Shown piece by piece: positions 1-7,497 of a stretch of 32,908 nt of DNA. Below the pieces are notes generated by a model that saw nothing but the letters and a program-made list of their open reading frames with translations, made no database searches and was not told where the DNA came from. A program made the position numbers and the translations under genes. The number at the start of each line of letters is the position of its first letter. The stretch's first letter is position 1. This DNA comes from JACCTH01 sp050741915 (GTDB lineage Bacteria > Actinomycetota > Acidimicrobiia > Spongiisociales > ZC4RG35), in assembly GCA_050741915.1 (NCBI GenBank), contig JBOGEX010000096.1:1-32908 (forward strand), read 5' to 3'.

Positions 1-1258
1 CGCTCACGAGATTGACCTCGGCCGCCGCCACCGAACCGATCTGGCGAAGATGAACCTGATCCGGCTCGAGTCTCCATTCGGGATCGAGCGCTAATCCGAC
101 GTGGGGCAATCGCAGCAACTCCTCGTAGAACTTCGCCTGAGTGAGGAAGTCGGTCCGCCCCGGCTGCAGGTCGAGAATCACGTAGGCCCCTTGCGCTGCG
201 GCGACTTCGATCCACGGTCTGAGGATGTCGAGACCCATCTCTTCTGAGTAGTTCCCGTCGGCGGTGGCGCCGGCCGAAGCGACGGTGGCGATGATTTCGA
301 AGGCGAGGAGGATGGGGGTTCCATCCGCTTCGTAGCCTTTAGCAATCTCCGTCGCTCGAGCTACGGCCTCCTCGGGTCCCTGTTCGCCGAGAACACCGAG
401 CGCCGAAGTGGTGGGATTGCCGTAAAGGGCGACGAGTCGTCGGCCAGGAAACATCGTCAAACCGCCGCCGGGTAGCTCCGGCGCAACAAGGAGTGCCGCT
501 CTTTGCCAATCGGCGCTGAGGGGATCGAAACCACCCGCCAGGAAGAGGGTGTTGGGGGACATCTGCCGAACGGTCGCGATCAGGTCTCGGTCGCCCAGCA
601 CATTGGCGGGGTCGGCGAGGATCACTCGCTCGCTTCGATGTCCAGCGAGCGCGAGCACGGGAGCCACCAAGTCCGGGCGGGTCGAGTCAGCGATCCAAAG
701 GGCATCGGACAGGTACACCGGCAGACCGCCCGGTTCATAGATCGGACCGAACCCAAGCTGTTCGTGCGCCTGGTTGGATGCCTCAACGACAGTCAGTGAT
801 TTAGTGCGGGTGCTCGAGGGGATGCCGGTCGGTAGCAAATCACCGACAACGATCACGGATGCTGGATCGAGCCGGGCGAATTCATCGACAAGGTCCTTGT
901 CTGTGTTGGCGATGAGCAAAGGGGCGGCTCGCGCGGCCGCAAACCGCCCGGCGACCTCAAGTTCCTCCGGGCTGCCGCTGGCAATCACGATCTCGTCGGC
1001 GCAATCGAGAGTGGCGCTGGCCAAAGCGATCGAGAGCTTGACCGGATCAGTGCTCGTGAAGACTCGTTCCTCGGGCTCGAGACGACAGTCCCGTACGGTC
1101 GTCGTCGACGCGGCCACCGATATCGGTGGGGGAGAATCCACGACGGAGGTTGGGCTCGGAATGGGTGTCACGGCGCATGCCGTCACGACCAGTGCGATCC
1201 CGATCGTTCTATGGGCCGTAGGCGTCGGTTTCGCGGGTTTATAACCCTGGGTTCGCAA
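1..1258 (-). CDS. Putative secreted lipoprotein with cell-wall-binding-repeat-like domain (partial, runs off the left edge)
   Basis: The reverse strand is open without a stop from about 1258 to position 1, so the C-terminus lies outside the window. From the TTG at 1258 the product has a basic N-terminus, a short hydrophobic run (IGIALVV) and a lipobox-like TAC, which suggests Sec export and lipidation at that Cys (about residue 28). A Pro/Ser/Thr-rich linker follows. The next part, with segments such as ADEIVIASG, APLLIA and SVIVVGD, resembles the alternating pattern of cell-wall-binding repeat 2 domains. The later part (GLDILRPW, YVILDLQPGR) I cannot assign. It lies 5 bases after accC on the same strand, so it may be co-transcribed. 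The start is uncertain: no clear Shine-Dalgarno is seen, and the start region coincides with a copy of the dispersed repeat at 1206-1256. Forward-strand reading frames in 503-1244 look like shadows. Confidence 0.72.
   Translation of the reverse strand, partial: MRTQGYKPAKPTPTAHRTIGIALVVTACAVTPIPSPTSVVDSPPPISVAASTTTVRDCRLEPEERVFTSTDPVKLSIALASATLDCADEIVIASGSPEELEVAGRFAAARAAPLLIANTDKDLVDEFARLDPASVIVVGDLLPTGIPSSTRTKSLTVVEASNQAHEQLGFGPIYEPGGLPVYLSDALWIADSTRPDLVAPVLALAGHRSERVILADPANVLGDRDLIATVRQMSPNTLFLAGGFDPLSADWQRAALLVAPELPGGGLTMFPGRRLVALYGNPTTSALGVLGEQGPEEAVARATEIAKGYEADGTPILLAFEIIATVASAGATADGNYSEEMGLDILRPWIEVAAAQGAYVILDLQPGRTDFLTQAKFYEELLRLPHVGLALDPEWRLEPDQVHLRQIGSVAAAEVNLVS
1206..1256 (-). repeat. 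Dispersed 51-base intergenic repeat, copy A (degenerate centre)
   Basis: On the minus strand this begins GCGAACCCAGGGTT, has a 26-base variable centre and ends GCCCATAGAAC. The flanks and exact spacing match copies at 24667-24717 and 30477-30527. Unlike those two, the centre shows little self-complementarity about its midpoint. It starts 7 bases after the accC stop codon. It overlaps the likely start of the downstream lipoprotein reading frame, so part of the repeat may be translated. Confidence 0.7.
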
Positions 1259-1263
1259 AATGG

Positions 1264-3006
1264 CTAACGGATAACCGCCAGCACGGCGCCGAGGGAGACG
1301 GTGTCGCCGGCCTGGATGCGGAGGTCGACCACTTCCCCCGCCGCCGGAGACCGCACTTCGTTCTCCATTTTCATCGCCTCGAGCACACAAAGCGGCTGGT
1401 TGGCCTCCACCTGGTCTCCCGCCTTGACGTGAACTTTGACGATGGTCCCCTGCATCGGGGCGGTGACCACTCCGTCTGAAGTGCCGGTGATGGCTGCGCG
1501 CTGAAGTTTCGGCCGGGCCCGACGCGGCCCAGCCGGCCCCGCGGCCGGCAAGGTATCGGGCGCCCAGTAGGTCACCGAGAACCGACGACCCCCGATCTCG
1601 ACCGTCATGTCGGTCCGCTCCAACTCCTCTTCCTCAGGGAGGGTTGGTTCGGCTGCCGGCGGCGCATCCGGGAACTTCACCTGATCTTCCAGCCAGCGGG
1701 TGTAGTGGCGCCCGTCGACGAAATCGGGATGGTCGAGGACCAGCAGATGAGCCGGGATGGTCGTCGCCACCCCGGTCACCTTGTACTCCGTCAGAGCACG
1801 GCGAGCACGGCGAATCGCCTGGTCGCGATCATCTCCCCAAACGACCAGCTTGGCCATCAGGTTGTCGTAGTACGGACTCACACGGGTGGTGGCCTGGACC
1901 CATCCGTCGACGCGGATGCCGGGTCCGGCCGGCTCTCGATAGTCGACCACCTGTCCTGGAGTGGGCAAAAACCCTCGCAATGGATCCTCGGCGTTGATCC
2001 GAAACTCGAGCGCGTGTCCCCTCGACTCCACCCCCTCGAAGTCGAGCTCCTCACCGGAGGCGATGCGAAGTTGCCATTCGACCAGGTCGAGACCGGTGAC
2101 CATTTCAGTAATGGTGTGCTCCACCTGAAGGCGGGTATTCATCTCCAAGAAGTAGAACTCACCCGACTCCGGCTCGAAGAGAAACTCAACCGTCCCTGCA
2201 TTGGTGTACCCGCAGGCCCGGCCGGCCGCCAGCGCCGCCTCCCCCAACGATTGCCGTTGCGAGGGCGTGAGCCCGGGAGAAGGCGTCTCCTCGATCAACT
2301 TTTGATGGCGTCGCTGCACCGTGCAGTCGCGCTCGCCGAGGAAAACTCCCCGGCCCTTTTGATCGAAGAGGATCTGCGCCTCGACGTGGCGAGGACGGGC
2401 CAGGTACTTCTCGACGTAGACCTCGGGACTGCCGAAGTAGGCGTCCGCCTCGCGACGGGCGCCTTCGTAACCGGCGCGAATCTCTTCGGCCGACTCGACC
2501 ACCCGCAGACCCTTGCCACCGCCCCCGTGAGCGGCCTTGATGGCGATCGGGAAGCCGAACGTTTCGGCAAGCGAGGTTATTTCCTCCAACGACTGGGCGG
2601 GATCGGTCGTCCCCGGGACCATGCGCACCCCGGCGCGGTCGGCGTGGCGACGGGAGGTGATCTTGTCACCCATCGCTTTGATGGCCTCCGGGGGCGGGCC
2701 CACCCAGGTGAGACCAGCGTCCGCTACTGCGGCCGCAAAGGACGGGTTCTCGGCGAGAAAGCCGTAGCCGGGATGAATCGCGTCCGCTCGGGAGGCGGCC
2801 GCCACCCGCAAAATGTTCTGCTGGTCGAGGTAGGAGTTGGCGGCGGGAGCGGGACCGACGTTCCAGGCCTCATCCGCCAGTTCGACGTGGAGGGTGTCGC
2901 GATCGAGCTCGGAGTAGATGGCAATGGTGTGAAGCCCCATGTCCTTGGCCGTGCGGATGACCCGGACCGCAATCTCCCCCCGATTGGCAATTAGAAGTCG
3001 ATTCAT
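1264..3006 (-). CDS. accC: Acyl-CoA carboxylase alpha subunit: biotin carboxylase fused to biotin carboxyl carrier domain
   Basis: This subunit carboxylates its own biotin with bicarbonate and ATP and hands the carboxyl group to the beta subunit (next gene upstream) to make malonyl- or methylmalonyl-CoA in the cytoplasm. The N-terminus (NRLLIANRGEIAVRVIRTA) is the biotin carboxylase N-domain. The ATP-grasp glycine-rich loop HGGGGKGLRVV lies near residue 165 and EMNTRLQVEH near 290. The C-terminal 75 residues are a biotinyl domain with EAMKMENEV, whose central Lys is the biotin site. About 580 residues is normal for the actinobacterial AccA3 type. I prefer the ATG at 3006: GAGGG sits 7 bases before it, while the GTG at 3012 is only 1 base from that motif. 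It lies 10 bases after accD, so the two are probably one transcript. The exact acyl-CoA substrate cannot be told from sequence. Confidence 0.95.
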   Translation of the reverse strand: MNRLLIANRGEIAVRVIRTAKDMGLHTIAIYSELDRDTLHVELADEAWNVGPAPAANSYLDQQNILRVAAASRADAIHPGYGFLAENPSFAAAVADAGLTWVGPPPEAIKAMGDKITSRRHADRAGVRMVPGTTDPAQSLEEITSLAETFGFPIAIKAAHGGGGKGLRVVESAEEIRAGYEGARREADAYFGSPEVYVEKYLARPRHVEAQILFDQKGRGVFLGERDCTVQRRHQKLIEETPSPGLTPSQRQSLGEAALAAGRACGYTNAGTVEFLFEPESGEFYFLEMNTRLQVEHTITEMVTGLDLVEWQLRIASGEELDFEGVESRGHALEFRINAEDPLRGFLPTPGQVVDYREPAGPGIRVDGWVQATTRVSPYYDNLMAKLVVWGDDRDQAIRRARRALTEYKVTGVATTIPAHLLVLDHPDFVDGRHYTRWLEDQVKFPDAPPAAEPTLPEEEELERTDMTVEIGGRRFSVTYWAPDTLPAAGPAGPRRARPKLQRAAITGTSDGVVTAPMQGTIVKVHVKAGDQVEANQPLCVLEAMKMENEVRSPAAGEVVDLRIQAGDTVSLGAVLAVIR

Positions 3007-3016
3007 AGGCACGCCC

Positions 3017-4567
3017 TCAGAGGGGCATGTTCCCGTGCTTCTTCTGCGGTAGGTGCTCGCGCTTGGTTCGGAGCATGTCGAGTCCGCGAATCAGCTTCGC
3101 CCGAGTCTCCCGCGGCTCGATCACCTCATCGACCAGACCCAACTCCGCCGCCCGATAGGGATTGTTGAACCGCTCCTCATAGTCATGGATCAACTCACGT
3201 CTTCGCTGGTTGGGATCGGAGGCCTCCTGCAACTCGCGGCGGAAGATGACGTTTACTGCACCCGGGGCACCCATGACGGCGATCTCAGCCGAGGGCCAGG
3301 CAAAAACCAGATCGGCCCGAATCCCACGGGCGTTCATGACCAGATAGGCGCCACCGTAGGCCTTGCGAGTGATCACGCTGACCCTAGGCACCGTCGACTC
3401 GCAGAAGGCATAGAGCAGTTTGGCTCCATGACGGATGATGCCGCCGTGTTCCTGCGCCACGCCGGGGAGGAAGCCGGGCACATCCACGAAGACCACGAGG
3501 GGAATGTTGAACGAGTCGCAGAACCGGACGAAGCGCGCTCCCTTCTCTGAGGCCTCGATGTCGAGCGTTCCAGCGAGATGCGCGGGCTGATTGGCCACGA
3601 TTCCCACGACGTGGCCGTCGAGCCGTCCGAACCCGACAATGAGATTGCGCGCCCAGTGCTCGTGGACCTGAAAGAACTCGGTGTCGTCGACCACGGACTC
3701 GATCAGCGTCACCATGTCGTAGGGCTGGTTGGAGGAGTCGGGAATGATGGCGTCGAGGGAATCCTCGATCCGGTCCCGGCTATCAGTGGGCGCGAAGTAA
3801 GGCGGCAGTTCGAGGTTGTTCTGCGGCAAGAAGGAAAGCATGTAGCGCACCGCGTCGAGAGCGGCGACCCCGTCAGGAAAGACGAAGTGAGTTACACCTG
3901 AGGTGGTGGCATGGGCGTAGGCCCCGCCGAGGTCCTCCATGCTCACGTCTTCCCCGGTAACGGCCTTGATGACATCGGGCCCGGTGATGAACATATGGGA
4001 CGCCTTGTCGACTTGGATGACGAAATCGGTCATAGCCGGGGAGTAGACGGCTCCACCCGCGCACGGACCCATGATGACCGAGATCTGAGGGATCACGCCT
4101 GAAGCCCGCACGTTCCTTTCGAAGATGCGGCCGTAACCGTCGAGGGAGCTCACTCCCTCCTGAATGCGAGCTCCACCGGAATCCTTCAACCCCACGATCG
4201 GCGCTCCCACTTCCATCGCCAGATCCATGAGCTTGCAGACCTTGTCGGCGACGGCTGTTCCCAGGCTTCCGCCGAAGACGGTGAAGTCTTCGGCAAAGAC
4301 GAAGACCGTGCGGCCGTCGATCGTCCCATAACCGGTCACGACCGCGTCCCCCGGCGGGCGTTTCTGTTCGATGCCGAAACCGAGTGACTGATGCCGCACC
4401 AGCATGTCGATCTCCTGAAAGCTGCCCTTGTCAAGCAGGTGATCGACTCGCTCTCGCGCCGTCAACTTGCCTTGCTCATGCTGGCGATCGATGGCACGGC
4501 GGCTACCGGCGTTGCGAGCTTCAGCCCGCAACTTACGCAGTTGTTCTATGCGCGCTTCGGTGCCCAC
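3017..4567 (-). CDS. accD: Acyl-CoA carboxylase beta subunit (carboxyltransferase)
   Basis: This subunit transfers CO2 from carboxybiotin to acetyl-, propionyl- or longer acyl-CoA. The 516-residue length and sequence are typical of propionyl-CoA carboxylase beta / AccD5-like proteins. The N-terminal carboxyltransferase half contains FGGSLG and the acyl-CoA-pocket motif DSGGARIQEGV. The C-terminal half contains DVPGFLPG and MGAPGAVNVIFRRE. The ending, LPQKKHGNMPL, is characteristic of the family. The GTG start at 4567 is preceded by GGAGGG at a spacing of 6. It heads the minus-strand operon accD-accC-lipoprotein and diverges from biotin ligase with only 43 bases between the start codons. No small epsilon subunit (AccE) is visible here. 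Confidence 0.95.
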   Translation of the reverse strand: MGTEARIEQLRKLRAEARNAGSRRAIDRQHEQGKLTARERVDHLLDKGSFQEIDMLVRHQSLGFGIEQKRPPGDAVVTGYGTIDGRTVFVFAEDFTVFGGSLGTAVADKVCKLMDLAMEVGAPIVGLKDSGGARIQEGVSSLDGYGRIFERNVRASGVIPQISVIMGPCAGGAVYSPAMTDFVIQVDKASHMFITGPDVIKAVTGEDVSMEDLGGAYAHATTSGVTHFVFPDGVAALDAVRYMLSFLPQNNLELPPYFAPTDSRDRIEDSLDAIIPDSSNQPYDMVTLIESVVDDTEFFQVHEHWARNLIVGFGRLDGHVVGIVANQPAHLAGTLDIEASEKGARFVRFCDSFNIPLVVFVDVPGFLPGVAQEHGGIIRHGAKLLYAFCESTVPRVSVITRKAYGGAYLVMNARGIRADLVFAWPSAEIAVMGAPGAVNVIFRRELQEASDPNQRRRELIHDYEERFNNPYRAAELGLVDEVIEPRETRAKLIRGLDMLRTKREHLPQKKHGNMPL

Positions 4568-4610
4568 GCCAGTCCCTCCGTATTCTTGCGAACTTGACCG
4601 CCGGCCACAG

Positions 4611-5288
4611 ATGACCTCTGGGTTGTCTACACCCTATTCAGTGCATCTCTTCGACGAGGTCACGTCCACCCAGGATGTGGCCCGATCCCTCTACCGAGAA
4701 CGGCCGGTAGTCGTGGTCGCAAGTCGTCAGACATCGGGTCGAGGGCGGGAAGGCGGCGACTGGCAGACGGCTCCACGGGCATTAGCTCTGACGACTGTGT
4801 TTGATTTGGGATGGTCGCGTCACTGGGCGGTGGCTTCCCTGGTCGCCGGGCTGGCAGCCACGACCGTTCTCGGAGAACCAGTGGACCTGAAGTGGCCAAA
4901 CGATTTGCTGATCGGCGATCGCAAGGTCGGCGGGATTCTGGCCGAGGTGACCGGCGGCACGGTGACGGTGGGTTGGGGCCTCAATCTCTGGTGGCCCGAG
5001 GTTCCCGGGGACCGCGCCGCCCTTCGAGCTGATGACCCCGGCCCCGGGGCCGTGGTCGGAATGGGTGTTTCGATCGCGGAGGAGCTCTTCAGACGTCTCG
5101 CCGGTGCTGGTTGGGGGGCTCCCGAGTATCGATCACGATGTGTGACGCTCGGCCGCCGGATTACGTGGAGCGGGGTCAAGTCGGGTCTAGCGCGCGATAT
5201 CGATCCCGAAGACGGATCTTTATTGGTGGAGATTGAGGGAGGCGGGATCGCCCGATTGAACGCCGGAGAAGTTCGCCACGTTCGTTAG
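4611..5288 (+). CDS. birA: Biotin--[biotin carboxyl-carrier protein] ligase, group I (no DNA-binding domain)
   Basis: The enzyme activates biotin as biotinyl-AMP and attaches it to the Lys of the carrier domain, here plausibly that of the divergent accC product. The catalytic domain starts almost at once (DEVTSTQDVAR). It contains GRGREGGDW, the biotinyl-AMP-binding loop (family GRGRxGR), and KWPNDLLIGDRKVGGILAE, the biotin-contacting segment. A small C-terminal SH3-like domain follows. There is no N-terminal helix-turn-helix, so it should not be a BirA-type repressor. The reading frame is open back into accD, but homology starts near 4611, where an ATG encodes MTSGLSTPYSVHLFDEV. A TATTCT at 4581-4586 could be its -10 element. 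It overlaps the convergent hydrolase gene by 4 bases at the stop. Confidence 0.9.
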   Translation: MTSGLSTPYSVHLFDEVTSTQDVARSLYRERPVVVVASRQTSGRGREGGDWQTAPRALALTTVFDLGWSRHWAVASLVAGLAATTVLGEPVDLKWPNDLLIGDRKVGGILAEVTGGTVTVGWGLNLWWPEVPGDRAALRADDPGPGAVVGMGVSIAEELFRRLAGAGWGAPEYRSRCVTLGRRITWSGVKSGLARDIDPEDGSLLVEIEGGGIARLNAGEVRHVR

Positions 5289-6022
5289 CCGAGGTCCTCG
5301 ATGATGGCCGCCGGCAGGGTGGCCCGGAAGAACTCAATTAATCGAGCCTCGAGGTCTAAGGCCGCGCTCGGGTCGTAGTCGTTGCTTTCGTCGTCCCAAA
5401 AGGAGTGGCCCGCACCTTCGTATAGGAGCCAGACACCATGGTCGTTGCGCGACTGCGCCTCATCGACCGTTTCATTGGCGATCAGCGGATCGCTCTCTCC
5501 GTAGAGACCGAGCACGGCCACACCGAGGCTTCCCAGGTAGTCGGCCACCTGGTGTTCGCGCTCTTCGTCGCCTGTGAGCGGGGTGGAGACCACTGCGATC
5601 GAGCCAGTCCAGGCCTGGCGGGACGCAGCGACGATGGCCGGACGGCCGCCGACGTCGAAACCGAGCAACCCCACCTTTGCAGGAAGCGCCCAGAAAATGT
5701 CATCGCTTTGGAGATACTCGACCGTTTCCTGCAGCGTCAAAAAGACCTCGCGGTCGCTTGTCAGGTGATAGGCCTCGAGGGCGGCGTCGCCGCCGGCAAA
5801 GATTTCGACCGCGACGACGGCTAGTCCATTCCGGGCGAGTTTGCGGCAGATCGACTTCTCGGCGCTTCCCAAACCCGCCAACCCTGGAACCAATACCACC
5901 ACCGGAAACTTGCCTGCCTCGTCCGGCCGCGAGAAATAACCCGGTCGGTATCCCGCCCCCACCGGGATGGTTTGAGATCCATACATTATGGAAAAGGTGC
6001 CCTCATGGGGGAGGACGGCCAC
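5285..6022 (-). CDS. Dienelactone hydrolase-like alpha/beta hydrolase with Asp at the nucleophile position
   Basis: The protein has the alpha/beta-hydrolase layout of the dienelactone hydrolase family: FPVVVLVPGLAG (oxyanion strand and loop), a nucleophile-elbow-like GFDVGG, an acid-residue segment GESDPLI and a catalytic-His segment GAGHSFWDD. In the family the elbow is normally GxCxGG, with Cys as nucleophile, or Ser in related hydrolases. Here the codon at 5654-5656 is GAC (Asp). The enzyme may be catalytically altered, could act through an Asp as haloalkane dehalogenases do, or may be non-catalytic; the substrate is unknown. The start is uncertain: GTG 6022 has GGAG 4 bases upstream, ATG 5986 begins closer to the usual family start, and the frame is open to 6100. 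It diverges from the LCP gene. Confidence 0.8.
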   Translation of the reverse strand: MAVLPHEGTFSIMYGSQTIPVGAGYRPGYFSRPDEAGKFPVVVLVPGLAGLGSAEKSICRKLARNGLAVVAVEIFAGGDAALEAYHLTSDREVFLTLQETVEYLQSDDIFWALPAKVGLLGFDVGGRPAIVAASRQAWTGSIAVVSTPLTGDEEREHQVADYLGSLGVAVLGLYGESDPLIANETVDEAQSRNDHGVWLLYEGAGHSFWDDESNDYDPSAALDLEARLIEFFRATLPAAIIEDLG

Positions 6023-6107
6023 TTTGCTCCGATCGAATGGGGAATTGGTGGCGAGGAGGCTAGCGATGACGGGCACTCGGCCTACGACGGACGGAACCAA
6101 CCACCTA

Positions 6108-6113
6108 TATCAT
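6108..6113 (+). promoter_or_regulatory. Possible -10 element (TATCAT) of the LCP gene
   Basis: This TANNNT hexamer lies 20 bases before the LCP start codon in the divergent region between the hydrolase and LCP genes. It would give a leader of about 14 bases. No convincing -35 box is seen, so support is weak. Confidence 0.3.
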
Positions 6114-6133
6114 GCGTTTCATCGGGGCCCCCT

Positions 6134-7450
6134 ATGAGTGATTCTTCAATTCTGTCCGATTCCGCGCGCCTGGGAGAGAGGACTGGACGATGGTGGAAGG
6201 GTCTCGTCATCGGCGTGCTGGTGGCAGCGAATCTGGCCGTGGGTTTGATCCTCTGGTCGCTGAACAGCGCCCAGACGGCCTTCCGCGAGAACGCCGAACA
6301 GAACTCCGCAGTGGTCCCCGAGCTCGATGTCCGGCCCGCGGAAGCGAGCGAGCCCATCACCTTCCTCGTCATCGGTTCCGACTCGCGCGAAGGTCTCGTG
6401 AGCCTGCAGAACTTTGGCGAGTCAGAAGGTGCCCGCGGCGATGTCATCATGCTGGTCAAGCTCTATCCCGGGACGGGGACCGCCCAGATTCTGTCTCTTC
6501 CCCGTGACCTTTTGGTGGACATCCCCGGACACGGATCCGATCGGATCAACTCCGCTTACTCATATGGGGGCGCTCCCCTGATGGTTCGCACTGTGCGTCA
6601 GGTCACTGGTCTCCCGGTCCATCACTACGTCGAGGTCGACTTCGTCGGGTTCCAGGCATTGGTCGACGAGATCGACGGTGTCCACATCGAGTTCCCGTAT
6701 CCGGCCCGGGACCTCAACAGCGGCCTGATGGTGGAAGCGGGGCGTCAGTTGTTGGACGGCAAACAGGCGCTGGCCTTCGCTCGCTCTCGCCAATATGAGG
6801 AGTTGCGGGACGGCGACTGGATCCCGGTCGATGCCGACGACTTTGGACGAACCCGCCGTCAGCAGGAGCTGATCCTGGCGATCCTGTCAGGGCTCAAGAA
6901 GCCCTCCAGTCTTCCGGAGGCTGGTTCCATCGTTGCCTCGTTTGCCCGGCATCTGACGGTCGACTCGGAGTTGGCGAAGAGCTCCCTGGTCGAGTTGGCG
7001 TTTCGGATGCGGGGCATCTCCGGTTCGAAGATCGAGACGGCAACGCTTCCCGGATACGTTGATATGTTCGGCGAGATGTCGGTGGTGAAGATGGAGCATC
7101 CCGAGGCCGACAACGTCATCGTTGCCTTTGCCAACGGGCAACCATTAACCACCAATATCGCCTCCCTCCGTCGCCTTGAGGTTCTGAACGGCAACGGTGT
7201 CGAGGGCGCGGCAGGTCGGATGTCGGAGTTGCTCGAGCAACACGGCTTTGAAGTCGCCTCGGTGGACGACGCCGATCGCTCCGACTACGAAGCCACAACG
7301 ATCATCGTTCGCCCCGAAGCGCTTGAGCAGGCGCGGGCTCTGGTCGACGCCATCGGCTTCGGGGAAGTCTCCACAGGTGCCCTGGCCGACGACATCGACG
7401 CCATCGTCATCGTCGGATTAGATGCTGACAGATCGCTGCGCACCGGTTAG
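6134..7450 (+). CDS. LytR-CpsA-Psr (LCP) family protein with C-terminal LytR_C domain
   Basis: LCP enzymes transfer lipid-linked secondary polymers (arabinogalactan, teichoic or capsular polymers) to peptidoglycan on the outer face of the membrane. A single membrane segment lies near residues 23-43. The LCP domain follows, with VIGSDSRE, GDVIMLVKLYP, LSLPRDLLVDIPG, DRINSAYSYGG and FARSRQ; its conserved Arg and Asp residues bind the polyprenyl pyrophosphate. The C-terminal 90 residues begin LRRLEVLNGNGVEGAAGR and form a LytR_C domain, an arrangement common in actinobacteria. The ATG at 6134 is chosen because it just precedes a short cytoplasmic tail and the membrane segment; upstream in-frame sequence would overlap the divergent gene. 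UDP-glucose dehydrogenase follows 47 bases downstream, fitting envelope polymer synthesis. M. tuberculosis CpsA occupies a similar position near fbiA/fbiB. Confidence 0.92.
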   Translation: MSDSSILSDSARLGERTGRWWKGLVIGVLVAANLAVGLILWSLNSAQTAFRENAEQNSAVVPELDVRPAEASEPITFLVIGSDSREGLVSLQNFGESEGARGDVIMLVKLYPGTGTAQILSLPRDLLVDIPGHGSDRINSAYSYGGAPLMVRTVRQVTGLPVHHYVEVDFVGFQALVDEIDGVHIEFPYPARDLNSGLMVEAGRQLLDGKQALAFARSRQYEELRDGDWIPVDADDFGRTRRQQELILAILSGLKKPSSLPEAGSIVASFARHLTVDSELAKSSLVELAFRMRGISGSKIETATLPGYVDMFGEMSVVKMEHPEADNVIVAFANGQPLTTNIASLRRLEVLNGNGVEGAAGRMSELLEQHGFEVASVDDADRSDYEATTIIVRPEALEQARALVDAIGFGEVSTGALADDIDAIVIVGLDADRSLRTG

Positions 7451-7497
7451 CTTGCGCTGGCGGGGAGGTTGAGCCGCGGGCAGAAGGGAGATTCGGG

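Noticed and set aside
503..1244. Two forward-strand open frames (98 and 156 codons) in the left 1.25 kb
   Set aside because: The reverse strand is continuously open with a lipoprotein signal and recognisable domain pattern, and these forward products are low-complexity, so they are shadows.
1705..2994. 429-codon forward-strand open frame opposite accC
   Set aside because: It is an antisense shadow of the high-G+C accC gene; its translation shows no family motifs while the reverse strand has complete biotin carboxylase and carrier motifs.
4467..4610. Longer biotin ligase starting inside accD
   Set aside because: The extension is in the coding region of accD on the other strand, lacks homology to a helix-turn-helix domain and starts before the divergent promoters.
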